A DNA stretch of 64,000 bases from Actinopolymorpha singaporensis (GTDB lineage: Bacteria > Actinomycetota > Actinomycetes > Propionibacteriales > Actinopolymorphaceae): assembly GCF_900104745.1 (NCBI RefSeq), contig NZ_LT629732.1, positions 1,798,001 through 1,862,000 on the forward strand. The letters run 5' to 3'. Below are positions 7,338 through 15,069 of the stretch, piece after piece. The first letter of the stretch is position 1, and every line of letters begins with the position of its first letter. The notes under the pieces were generated by a model. The model worked only from the letters and a program-made list of their open reading frames with translations, made no database searches and was not told the origin of the DNA. The translations under genes and the position numbers were made by a program.

Positions 7338-8606
7338 GTGCGCGTCAGCACAGTATTCAACCGCATCCTGGGTCTGCCCGGGGCATCGGTGTGCTCGGTG
7401 GAGTTCACCGGCGACGGCCTGGTTGTGGGTCTTCGGCGCCGGCGGGGTCGCCGCTACCGGTGCCCGTGTGGGTACTCGACCCGGGCCCGCTATGACATCT
7501 CCCGCCGCCGCTGGCGCCACCTGGACTTCGGGGCCACCAAGGTGTGGCTGGAAGCCGACATCGCCCGGATCGCCTGCCCCGCATGTGGGATCCGCACCGA
7601 GACCGTGCCGTGGGCGCGGCCGAACGCCCGGCACACTCGCGACTTCCAAGACGTGATCGGCTGGCTGGCCCAGCGCATGGACAAAACGAGCGTCGCGCGG
7701 CTGCTTCGGTGCTCGTGGGAAGCGGTCGACCGGGCAGTGAGAATGCTGGTGGCCGAGCACCTGCCCACCGACCGGCTGGACGGGCTGTATCGGATCGGGG
7801 TGGACGAGATCTCCTACAAACGTGGCCACCACTATCTGACCATCGTCTGCGACCACGACACCGGCCGGGTGGTGTGGGTCACCAAGGACCGCACCCGCAA
7901 AGCGTTCACCGACTTCTTCACCGCCCTGGGCCCTGACCGCAGCGAACAGCTCACTGCGATCACCATGGACGGCTCACCGATCTACATGCCCGTCGCCGAA
8001 GAGAACGCGCCCCAGGCCGCGGTGTGCCTGGACCCCTTCCACGTCATCAAGTGGGCCAACGAAGCCCTCGACAAAGCCCGCCAAGCCAACCCCGCCATAC
8101 CGCCCACCCCGGCCACGCCGATCAAGCGGTCCGGGCCGCTCACCGTGGCCGAACAGATCAACGCCCCCGCCAAGGCGTGGCGACGACTGAAGACAGCGCT
8201 GCGCTCAGGTGCTGAGAACCTCACCGACGAACGCCGCGCCCTCATCAACGCCCTGCGCCGCCACAACTACCAACTCTTCCGGTCGTGGACCCTCAAAGAA
8301 CAACTACGAGACCTCTACCGCATCCCACCCGAACAGGCCCGCCGATACCTCAAAAGGTGGATCATCCGCGCGTTCCGATCCACGATCCCCGCGATGCACC
8401 AACTGGCCACCCGCCTGACCAAGTACTTCGAACAAACCGTCGCAGCCGTCGAACTCGGCCTGTCCAACTCCCGAGCAGAAGGCATCAACAGCAAGATCCG
8501 AGTCATCCAACGCCGCGGCTACGGACACCCAGGACCCGACTCCCTCACCGCCATGATCTACCTCTGTCTCGGCGGGATCACCCTCAACCTCCCCACACAA
8601 ACCTGA
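7338..8606 (+). CDS. ISL3-family transposase
   Basis: A 422-residue DDE transposase. The N-terminal region has a zinc-ribbon-like pair (CPCG near residue 43, CPAC near residue 80) and an HTH-type helix around WLAQRMDKTSVARLL. The catalytic core carries the expected acidic residues: D in IGVDEISYKRGH, D in AITMDGSPIY with the nearby CLDPFHVIKWANEALD, and a late E in LSNSRAEGINSKIRVIQRRGYG, the ISL3 signature. The start is GTG 7338 with GGAG 8 nt upstream. The stop codon lies inside the right inverted repeat, so the gene reaches the element's end. It is intact and predicted active. Confidence 0.95.
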   Translation: MRVSTVFNRILGLPGASVCSVEFTGDGLVVGLRRRRGRRYRCPCGYSTRARYDISRRRWRHLDFGATKVWLEADIARIACPACGIRTETVPWARPNARHTRDFQDVIGWLAQRMDKTSVARLLRCSWEAVDRAVRMLVAEHLPTDRLDGLYRIGVDEISYKRGHHYLTIVCDHDTGRVVWVTKDRTRKAFTDFFTALGPDRSEQLTAITMDGSPIYMPVAEENAPQAAVCLDPFHVIKWANEALDKARQANPAIPPTPATPIKRSGPLTVAEQINAPAKAWRRLKTALRSGAENLTDERRALINALRRHNYQLFRSWTLKEQLRDLYRIPPEQARRYLKRWIIRAFRSTIPAMHQLATRLTKYFEQTVAAVELGLSNSRAEGINSKIRVIQRRGYGHPGPDSLTAMIYLCLGGITLNLPTQT

Positions 8607-8614
8607 GGAGAGGG
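8592..8614 (-). repeat. Right terminal inverted repeat, also carrying a Shine-Dalgarno
   Basis: This end overlaps the transposase stop codon (8604-8606) and contains GAGGAG at 8605-8610, 8 nt before the GTG of the HNH gene at 8619. The inverted repeat therefore supplies a ribosome-binding site to the downstream host gene. Confidence 0.88.
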
Positions 8615-8622
8615 ACGCGTGA
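8615..8622. repeat. Target-site duplication, right copy
   Basis: ACGCGTGA is identical to 7172-7179. Its GTG (8619-8621) is the present start codon of the DUF222-HNH gene. Confidence 0.92.
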
Positions 8623-10586
8623 GCGATGGCGGTGAGTGCTTCGACGGCCACCTGGGCGGGCAGCCCGGTGGCCGTCGGGTGCTGCCCGCGGGGTTTGCTG
8701 ATCTGCCGGCGGGTCCTGGGTTGGCGGCGGCGGTGGCGGGGGTCGACGTGGCTGGGTGTAGCGGGTTCGAGCTGGAGGAGCTGATCAAGGCACGGCGGCG
8801 GCTGATCTGCTGGCTGGAGGCTGAGTGCCTGGCCGCGGTGAACGAGTTGGCCTACGCCGAACCCGGCAGGGTTGACGGCCCGGCCGGACGCAGGGTCACC
8901 CCGGATCCGATGACCCCGGAGGTCCTCGAACCGCTGCTGGGGTGGACCGGGTACCGCGCGCACCAGTACGTGGCCCTGGCCGCCACGCTGCCCCGGCTGC
9001 CGCGGGTACGTGAGGCGTTGGCCAGCGGGCAGCTGGAGCTCAACGATGTGCGGGTGATCGTGGACCGGATCACCGACGCCGAACCCGATGTGTGGGGTGC
9101 CATCGAGGACGCGATCTTCCCCAAAGTCCTGGAACTGCGGGGCGGGTTGTTGCGGGCGAAGGTCGAAGCCGAGGTCGTCAAGGCAGACCCCGACGCCGCC
9201 GCCAAACGTCACCGCGCCGCCAGGTCCGGGCGCAACGTGGCGATCTGGCCCGCCGTCGACGGCGTCGCCGACCTCGCCATCCGCGGCCTGTCCGCAGACC
9301 AGGCCGCCGAAGCGTACGGCCACATCGACGCCATCGCCCGCGCAGTCAAAGCAACCGGCGACACCCGCACCCTCAGCCAACTCCGCGCCGACGTCGCCGC
9401 CGCCCTACTCACCGGCACCGCCGACATCGCCGACTGCTCGGTCCCAGCGCTCGCTGAACAAACGCACGGCGAAACCGAGCAGGACGAGGCTGGGCAGGAC
9501 GAGGTTGGGCAGGATGATGCGGAGCAGAAGCGGCCTGAGCAGGACGAGGCTGGGCGGGACGAGACGCGGCGGGACGAGAAGCCGCGGGAGACTGAGCAGT
9601 GCACCGCGGAAGGCGACGCCTGGCAGGAGCGCGGCGAGCAGGGGTGCTGTGCGGTACACCGGTACCCCGACCACGACCTGCACAGCGCCGGATGTGACTG
9701 CGGCGACTGCGCTCCCGCCGGAACCGCAAACACCACCGCCCACTACACCCCCTGCCACTGCTCCACCACGCACGACGCTGAAGCCCACGACGCCGCCGCG
9801 CGCGCCGCGGCCGCAGAGAATGCAACCGCTCGCACCATGGGGTCCAACACCTCCGGTCCCAACTCCGTTCTCCCCACCGCGGGTCAGATTCCGCGGCAGA
9901 ACCGCAGACCCGATGAGCCGGCCGACCCGCCGGGTCTGCCTGATCCGCCTGATCCACCGACAGGCAACCCGACACCACCAACACCACCCTGGTGCTCCTC
10001 ACAACCGAGCTGGGGTGCCATACGAACGCGCGCGAAGATCCAGCTGAACATCCCGCTCACCACCCTGATGGGGCTGTCCGCCCAGCCGGGTGAGCTCGGC
10101 GGGTTCGGACCCGTCATCACCGAGGTGGCCGCCAGGATCGTCGCCAACCACCTCGACAACCCCGAGGCGAGATTCAGTGTCGGGGTCACCCACCCGGTCA
10201 CCGGACGCTTGTTGCATCTGCATCCGCTACCCACCCGATTCCTGCGCGGGCTGCAGGCAGAGCTCGTGCATGCCCGCGACCAGCGCTGCGCATGGACCAC
10301 CTGCAGGAGACCGGCGGCGACCTGCCATCTGGACCACAACACCGAACACGCCCACGGCGGATCGACGTCTGTAGAGAACATCGCACCGCTGTGCCCGCGC
10401 CACCACAAGGCCAAAACCGACCGCGACTGGAAACTCCACCAGAGCGGACCCGGCGAACACACCCTCACCGACCCCCACGGCCGGCGCTACCGCAGCGGAA
10501 CACCATCCCTCACCGACCCGGCCGTCGATGACCCAGTGGTCAGCGCCACAACGGGAACGGCCGACAACGACCTACCGCCGTTCTGA
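8619..10586 (+). CDS. DUF222 / HNH endonuclease protein (13E12-repeat type)
   Basis: A 655-residue protein of the actinobacterial DUF222-HNH family. Residues 25-275 hold the helical DUF222 domain. Residues 285-330 are an expanded Glu/Gln/Asp/Arg-rich linker with an internal 60-bp periodicity, followed by a Cys/His-rich and Pro-rich linker. The C-terminus (about residues 555-600) is the HNH nuclease, with CHLDHNTEHAHGG, the N of SVENIAPLC and the terminal CPRHHKAKTD. Family role is uncertain; it is proposed to be linked to mobile repeats. The original leaderless promoter was separated from the gene by the insertion sequence, but the start codon was restored by the target duplication, and the element's right end now supplies GAGGAG. 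The gene is therefore not broken and may depend on transposase read-through. Confidence 0.9.
   Translation: MSDGGECFDGHLGGQPGGRRVLPAGFADLPAGPGLAAAVAGVDVAGCSGFELEELIKARRRLICWLEAECLAAVNELAYAEPGRVDGPAGRRVTPDPMTPEVLEPLLGWTGYRAHQYVALAATLPRLPRVREALASGQLELNDVRVIVDRITDAEPDVWGAIEDAIFPKVLELRGGLLRAKVEAEVVKADPDAAAKRHRAARSGRNVAIWPAVDGVADLAIRGLSADQAAEAYGHIDAIARAVKATGDTRTLSQLRADVAAALLTGTADIADCSVPALAEQTHGETEQDEAGQDEVGQDDAEQKRPEQDEAGRDETRRDEKPRETEQCTAEGDAWQERGEQGCCAVHRYPDHDLHSAGCDCGDCAPAGTANTTAHYTPCHCSTTHDAEAHDAAARAAAAENATARTMGSNTSGPNSVLPTAGQIPRQNRRPDEPADPPGLPDPPDPPTGNPTPPTPPWCSSQPSWGAIRTRAKIQLNIPLTTLMGLSAQPGELGGFGPVITEVAARIVANHLDNPEARFSVGVTHPVTGRLLHLHPLPTRFLRGLQAELVHARDQRCAWTTCRRPAATCHLDHNTEHAHGGSTSVENIAPLCPRHHKAKTDRDWKLHQSGPGEHTLTDPHGRRYRSGTPSLTDPAVDDPVVSATTGTADNDLPPF
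9477..9600 (+). repeat. Degenerate GA-rich tandem repeat inside DUF222-HNH gene
   Basis: The 19-mer GAGCAGGACGAGGCTGGGC occurs at 9477-9495 and again at 9537-9555, with shorter GGGCAGGACGAG-type copies between and after. It encodes an acidic/basic Gln-Asp-Glu-Arg linker. The purine bias differs from the flanking codons, suggesting slippage-driven expansion. Confidence 0.65.
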
Positions 10587-10609
10587 GGAAGCCAACCCCA
10601 GAACCCGGC

Positions 10610-11929
10610 TCAGTCGGTGGTGCAGTCGGCGGCGCGGCGCAGGAGCAGAGCGCGTTCGCGCTCGTTGCGGGTGAGCGAGGCGGCGCGCTCGAACTCCGCC
10701 CGCGCCTCGTCCCGCCGGTCCAGCTTCACCAACAGGTCGCCGCGCACAGACGGCAACAGGTGGTACTCCGCCAGCGTGCCCTCGGCGACCAGCGCATCCA
10801 CCAGGGCGAGTCCCTCCGCCGGGCCCCGGGCCATTCCCACCGCGACCGCGCGGTTGAGCTCGACCACCGGCGAGGGGACCATCGCGGCGAGTACGCCGTA
10901 CAACCCGACGATCCGCGTCCAGTCGGTCTCCTCCGGCGTACGGGCGCGAGCGTGGCAGGCGGCGATCGCGGCCTGGACGACGTACGGCCCGGCGGGCTGC
11001 CCCAGCGAGTCGGCCCGCTCCAGTGCGGCCAGTCCCCGGCGGATGAGCAGCTGGTCCCAGCGCCCGCGGTCCTGGTCGAGCAACAGCACCGGCTGCCCGG
11101 ACGCGTCGACCCGCGCGTTCGCCCGCGATGCCTGGATCTCCATCAGTGCGACCAGGCCGTGCACCTCGGCCTCACCCGGTGCGAGCTCAGCCAGGATCCG
11201 CCCCAGCCGCAACGCCTCGTCGCACAGGGCCGGCCGCAGCCAGTCGTCACCGGCGGTCGCGGCGTACCCCTCGTTGAAGATCAGATAGATCACCTCGAGC
11301 ACCGACGACAGTCGGGCCGCGCGGTCGGAACCCTCGGGGATCTCGAACGGCACACCGGACTGAGCGAGCGTGCGTTTCGCGCGCACGATCCGCTGGGCGA
11401 TCGTGGCTTCGGGTACGAGGAAGGCGCGGGCGATCTCGTCCGTACGCAGGCCACCGATCACCCGCAACGTCATCGCCAGCCGGGCATCGGTGGACAGCAC
11501 CGGATGGCAGGCGACGAAGATCAACCGGAGCAGGTCGTCCTCGATGTGGTCGTCCAGGGCAGCGGCCACCTCGTCGGCGTGGTCGCCCTGCTCGACGTCG
11601 AGGTCGCGGGCGATCTCGGCGTACTTCTGGTCGCGCCGCTCCTCCCGCCTCAGCCGGTCGATCCCGCGCCGCTTGGCGATGGTCATCAGCCACGCCGCCG
11701 GTTTCGGGGGAACCCCCTCGGTCGGCCACTGCTCCAGGGCGGCGACCAGCGCCTCCTGCGCGAGTTCCTCGGCCAGGCCGACGTCGCGCACGATCCGGGC
11801 CATCCCGGCGATCAGTTTGGCCGACTCCATCCGCCAGACCGTCTCGATCGCCCGGTGGGCGTCCCGGTGGGCGTTCGGACGACTGGTCGGATGGCCGGCG
11901 AGCTGGGATTCTGCCCTCACGGGCCCCAT
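10610..11929 (-). CDS. ECF sigma factor with TPR-like C-terminal extension (ECF42 type)
   Basis: A 439-residue sigma-70-family factor. Region 2 is in residues 25-95 (VGLAEELAQEALVAALEQWP, KPAAWLMTIAKRRGIDRLRR), region 4 in residues 130-185 (LRTDEIARAFLVPEATIAQRIVRAKRTL). It then has the long helical extension of about 230 residues (DUF6596 plus TPR-like repeats, LNRAVAVGMARGP, ending with the RGDLLVKLDRRDEARAEFERA segment) that defines ECF42-type factors. These have no anti-sigma factor and are encoded beside DGPF/YCII proteins, as here. The start is uncertain: ATG 11929 and GTG 11920 are both possible and neither has a clear Shine-Dalgarno. Confidence 0.9.
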   Translation of the reverse strand: MGPVRAESQLAGHPTSRPNAHRDAHRAIETVWRMESAKLIAGMARIVRDVGLAEELAQEALVAALEQWPTEGVPPKPAAWLMTIAKRRGIDRLRREERRDQKYAEIARDLDVEQGDHADEVAAALDDHIEDDLLRLIFVACHPVLSTDARLAMTLRVIGGLRTDEIARAFLVPEATIAQRIVRAKRTLAQSGVPFEIPEGSDRAARLSSVLEVIYLIFNEGYAATAGDDWLRPALCDEALRLGRILAELAPGEAEVHGLVALMEIQASRANARVDASGQPVLLLDQDRGRWDQLLIRRGLAALERADSLGQPAGPYVVQAAIAACHARARTPEETDWTRIVGLYGVLAAMVPSPVVELNRAVAVGMARGPAEGLALVDALVAEGTLAEYHLLPSVRGDLLVKLDRRDEARAEFERAASLTRNERERALLLRRAADCTTD

Positions 11930-12056
11930 CAGACCACGCCCGCCGGCCGACGCCGGGACGGGCGCGGGTGACGCGAGCGGCGCGACCGAGCGTTATCGGC
12001 GAATCGCGCGCCGGTAGACCACCCCGGCGGACCGGCGCACCGGCCGCCGGCCCGAA

Positions 12057-12479
12057 CTACCGCTGCGAGGTCTGTGCGCGCAGGCGCGCGTCACGCTCCC
12101 GGGCCTCCGGGGTGAACGCCTCGCCGAAGTCCTCCGGCTCGAACACCGGGCGGATCTCGATCTCGGAATCGGTGAGCATCGGGTTGGGGCACCGCTTCAC
12201 CCACTCGACCGCCTCGTCCATCGAACGAACCTGCCACAGCCAGTAGCCGGCGACGAGTTCCTTCGTCTCCGCGAACGGCCCGTCGATCACCGAGCGTTCC
12301 TTGCCGGAGAAGCGCACCCGGACGCCCTTGGAGCTCGGGTGCAGGCCGTCGCCGGCGAGCATGACCCCGGCCTTGACGAGCTCCTCGTTGTACTTCCCCA
12401 TCTCGTCGATCAACTGCTCCTCCGGCATCACGCCGGCCTCGGAGTCGTCGGTCGCCTTGACCAGAACCATCACGCGCAT
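12057..12479 (-). CDS. YCII-related DGPF protein
   Basis: A 140-residue protein of the YCII/DGPF family, named for the motif seen here as VIDGPFAETKE (about residues 65-75), followed by GYWLWQVRSMDEAVEWVKRCP. The fold is a ferredoxin-like alpha/beta dimer; the biochemical role is unknown. AGGAG precedes ATG 12479 by 9 nt. Genes of this family are the usual partners and targets of ECF42 sigma factors, and one lies 127 bp downstream on the same strand. A possible ECF42-type promoter lies at 12536-12563. Confidence 0.92.
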   Translation of the reverse strand: MRVMVLVKATDDSEAGVMPEEQLIDEMGKYNEELVKAGVMLAGDGLHPSSKGVRVRFSGKERSVIDGPFAETKELVAGYWLWQVRSMDEAVEWVKRCPNPMLTDSEIEIRPVFEPEDFGEAFTPEARERDARLRAQTSQR

Positions 12480-12535
12480 GTCGATCTCCTGTGTGCCTCG
12501 TCTGTGGTTGGGCCTCGACCCACCTTCCAACCACA

Positions 12536-12563
12536 CTTCGAACGGCCGGGCACCGGTTCGACA
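12536..12563 (-). promoter_or_regulatory. Candidate ECF42-type promoter of the DGPF gene
   Basis: On the minus strand TGTCGA (12563-12558) is followed after 17 nt by CGAAG (12540-12536), about 57 nt before the DGPF start codon. From memory, ECF42 factors recognise a TGTCGA-like -35 element and a CGA/TC-like -10 element. The match is suggestive, and the assignment is inference. Confidence 0.4.
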
Positions 12564-12652
12564 CGGTGTCCGAACTATTTTCTCCGGACTTCCCGTCGGA
12601 CTCCTCCGTCGGACGCGCCTTCGAGGAGGTGGTACTTGTTTAAGCCCGACCT

Positions 12653-12658
12653 TATAGT
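12653..12658 (+). promoter_or_regulatory. Candidate -10 box and dyad before SRPBCC gene
   Basis: TATAGT lies 36 nt before the ATG at 12695, within an imperfect inverted repeat (AAGCCCGAC at 12642-12650 against GTCGAGGCTT downstream). No convincing -35 hexamer is placed 16-18 nt upstream. The dyad over a -10 box is an operator candidate only. Confidence 0.35.
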
Positions 12659-12694
12659 CGAGGCTTCGACTTGTGCGACGAACAGGAGTGGTCC

Positions 12695-13207
12695 ATGGCC
12701 GACACACGTGCCGACCTCGGCCGGGTGGTCCCCGAAGACGGCGAAGGAGCGGGCGTAGGCCTGGAGTTCCGCCGTACCTACCCGGACCCGGTCGAGGAGG
12801 TGTGGGCCGCCGTCACCGAGTCCGAGCGGTCGGCCCGCTGGATCGGCACCTGGACCGGACGTCCAGGCATCGCGTCGACCGTGGAGTTCACCATGACCGG
12901 CGAGGACGGCGCGGGGCCGGAGCCGGTGACCATCCTGGAATGCGACCCGCCGCACCGGCTGGTGGTCGACTGGTCCGTTCCGGGGGAGCCTCGTTGGCGG
13001 GTGGAGGTCACGCTCACTCCGGATGACCCAGAGGGCACCGGCACCAGCCTGCTCTTCGTTCATCGGCTGCCGACGGCCGCCGGCGTGACGGACGTGGCCG
13101 CGGGTTGGCACTACTACCTCGACCGGCTGGCCGCCGCGCTGGCCGGCCGCCCGGGACCGGAGTGGGACGACGTCGTGGCGGAGCTCACCAAGCTGTACGC
13201 ACGGTAG
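12695..13207 (+). CDS. SRPBCC / AHSA1-domain protein
   Basis: A 170-residue START-fold protein of the AHSA1 (activator of Hsp90 ATPase homologue 1-like) group. It shows the typical FRRTYPDPVEEVWAAVTESERSARWIG opening of the helix-grip fold, the EFTMTGEDG and ILECDPPHRLVVDW strands, and a C-terminal helix in GWHYYLDRLAAALAG. Such proteins bind hydrophobic ligands; many are co-encoded with ArsR regulators, but none is adjacent here. ATG 12695 has AGGAG 6 nt upstream. It is divergent from the DGPF gene and 68 bp ahead of the ABC exporter operon. Confidence 0.88.
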   Translation: MADTRADLGRVVPEDGEGAGVGLEFRRTYPDPVEEVWAAVTESERSARWIGTWTGRPGIASTVEFTMTGEDGAGPEPVTILECDPPHRLVVDWSVPGEPRWRVEVTLTPDDPEGTGTSLLFVHRLPTAAGVTDVAAGWHYYLDRLAAALAGRPGPEWDDVVAELTKLYAR

Positions 13208-13236
13208 CGGTCCCTCCGCCTCCCGGCGTAAACCAA

Positions 13237-13265
13237 TTGCCGCGCGGCGGTCCGCCTCGTAGCGT
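13237..13265 (+). promoter_or_regulatory. Promoter of the first ABC exporter operon
   Basis: TTGCCG (13237-13242) and TAGCGT (13260-13265) are spaced by 17 bp, a good housekeeping-type pair, and lie 10 nt before ATG 13276. The transcript would have an untranslated leader of only a few bases. Confidence 0.5.
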
Positions 13266-13275
13266 CGAGGCGATC

Positions 13276-15069
13276 ATGTCTACTTCCCCCTCCCCCCGTC
13301 GTGTCGTCCTGCGCCTGCTGTGGCCTGGGCGGCGAGCCGCGCTTGCCCTGGTGGCGGTGATCCTGGTCGCCACCGTGCTGCCGCTGCTGGCTCCACAACT
13401 CACCCGCAGGTTCGTCGACGAGGCGATCGCCGGCGCCGGCACCGGACAGCTCACGTTCCTGGCGGTCGGATACCTCGGGCTCGCGGTGTTCGGTCAGCTG
13501 GCCCGGATGCTGACCGCCTGGCTGGCCAGCCGGCTCGCCTGGGACGGCACCAACCGGCTGCGCGAACGCCTCGCCGAGCATGCCCTCGGCCTGGACATGG
13601 CCTACCACGGCAAGCGCACGCCGGGGGAGATGATCGAACGGGTCGACGGTGACGTGGTCGCGCTGGCCGACTTCGTGGTGGCGTTCCTGCTCGATGTCGT
13701 GGCCAGCCTGCTGCTCCTGGTCGGCGTGCTCATCGTCGTACTCAACGTCGACCTGCGCATCGGCGCCGTGCTGCTCGCGTACTGCGTCCTCATCGGCTGG
13801 TTCATGGTGCGTGCCCAGCGGGTCGCAGTGCCCGCGATGACACGCGTACGCGAGAAGTTCGCGGCGTTGTTCGGGGCCGTGGAGGAGCGGCTGGCCGCGG
13901 CGGAGGACATCCGGGCCAACGGCGCGGGCGAACACGTGGTCAGGCGGTTCCACCGCACCAGCGCCGACGTCTACCGCGCGGAGCTGCGCGCCGAACGCAT
14001 CGGCGGCGGGCTGTTCGCCGTCACCAACCTCGCGTTCGCTGCCGGCACGGCGCTCGTGTTGGGGCTCGCCGCCTGGGTGCAGCAGTCGGGAACGCTGACG
14101 GTGGGTACGGCCGTGCTGTTGTTCCAGTACACCCAGATGGTGCGGTCGCCGTTCGAGCGGATCATCGACCAGCTGCAGCAGTACCAGAAGGCCCTCGCCG
14201 GAGTGGCCCGGATCGGCGGCCTGCTCGCCGAGGAACGCACGCTGCCCGAACCCGCCCACCCCACGCCGCTACCCGCGACCGGCCCCATGCGGCTGGAGCT
14301 TTCCGGTGTGCACTTCGCCTACGCCGACGACGACGAGCCGGTGCTCACCGATGTCAACCTCGAGTTGGCACCGGGGGAGACGCTCGGCCTGGTGGGGCGT
14401 ACCGGCAGCGGGAAGACCACGATCGCCCGGATGGTGTTGCGGTTGTACGACCCGACCCGGGGGAGTGTCCGGCTCGGCGGGGTCGACCTGCGCGACACCG
14501 ACCTCGCCTCGGTCCACCGCCGGATCTGCGTGGTGACCCAGGACGTCCAGCTGTTCGCGGCGAGTGTGCGCGACAACCTGATGATGTTCCGGCGTGACGC
14601 CGACGACGACCTGCTGCGGGAGGTGGTCGCCGAGGTCGGCCTGGGCGACTGGCTGGCGTCCCTGCCCGACGGGCTGGACACCGTGCTCGGGGCTCAGGGC
14701 GGTGGCGTGTCCGCCGGCGAGGCGCAGTTGCTGGCGTTCGCCCGGGCGTTCCTGTCCGACCCGGGCCTGGTCGTCCTCGACGAGGCCTCCAGCCGGCTGG
14801 ACCCGGCCACCGAACACCACATCGAGGGCGCGATCGACCGGCTGCTGGCCGACCGTACCGCCGTGCTGATCGCGCACCGGCTGTCCTCCCTGGCCAGGGT
14901 GGACAAGATCGCCGTCGTCGAGGACGGCCGGGTGGTGGAGTACGGCCGGCGCGAGGTGCTGGCCGCCGACCCGGACAGCAGGTTCGCGCACCTGCTGGCC
15001 GCGGCGGGGCTGCGTCAGCCCCGGCCGGAGCGGCCGGAGCCCGAAGTGATGAGTGGAGTACGCCGATGA
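13276..15069 (+). CDS. ABC exporter half-transporter, subunit A
   Basis: A 597-residue fused permease-ATPase. About six membrane helices occupy residues 20-300, and the ATPase covers residues 345-580. Walker A is GRTGSGKTT, Walker B plus catalytic glutamate is VVLDEAS, and the H-loop is LIAHRLSSLA. The signature is altered: GVSAGEAQ replaces LSGGQ. The next gene has the complementary defect, so the two should form a heterodimer with one normal and one degenerate ATP site, as in TM287/288-type multidrug exporters. The start overlaps a near-leaderless promoter; GAGG lies 5 nt before ATG. The stop overlaps the next start (ATGA). Confidence 0.92.
   Translation: MSTSPSPRRVVLRLLWPGRRAALALVAVILVATVLPLLAPQLTRRFVDEAIAGAGTGQLTFLAVGYLGLAVFGQLARMLTAWLASRLAWDGTNRLRERLAEHALGLDMAYHGKRTPGEMIERVDGDVVALADFVVAFLLDVVASLLLLVGVLIVVLNVDLRIGAVLLAYCVLIGWFMVRAQRVAVPAMTRVREKFAALFGAVEERLAAAEDIRANGAGEHVVRRFHRTSADVYRAELRAERIGGGLFAVTNLAFAAGTALVLGLAAWVQQSGTLTVGTAVLLFQYTQMVRSPFERIIDQLQQYQKALAGVARIGGLLAEERTLPEPAHPTPLPATGPMRLELSGVHFAYADDDEPVLTDVNLELAPGETLGLVGRTGSGKTTIARMVLRLYDPTRGSVRLGGVDLRDTDLASVHRRICVVTQDVQLFAASVRDNLMMFRRDADDDLLREVVAEVGLGDWLASLPDGLDTVLGAQGGGVSAGEAQLLAFARAFLSDPGLVVLDEASSRLDPATEHHIEGAIDRLLADRTAVLIAHRLSSLARVDKIAVVEDGRVVEYGRREVLAADPDSRFAHLLAAAGLRQPRPERPEPEVMSGVRR

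Larger units (their letters stand above)
7180..8614 (+). mobile_element. ISL3-family insertion sequence, complete
   Basis: A 1435-bp element with 23-bp imperfect terminal inverted repeats (20 of 23 matching, starting CCCTCTCCTC) at 7180-7202 and 8592-8614, a single transposase gene, and a perfect 8-bp direct repeat outside both ends. All parts are intact, and the flanking duplication has no mismatch, so the insertion looks recent and may still be mobile. The stretch 7203-7337 between the left repeat and the transposase start is noncoding leader. The element landed on the start codon of the DUF222-HNH gene. Confidence 0.95.

Noticed and set aside
8619-10586. DUF222-HNH gene considered disrupted by the insertion sequence
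   Set aside because: The target duplication restores the start codon and the frame is intact to the HNH domain and stop.
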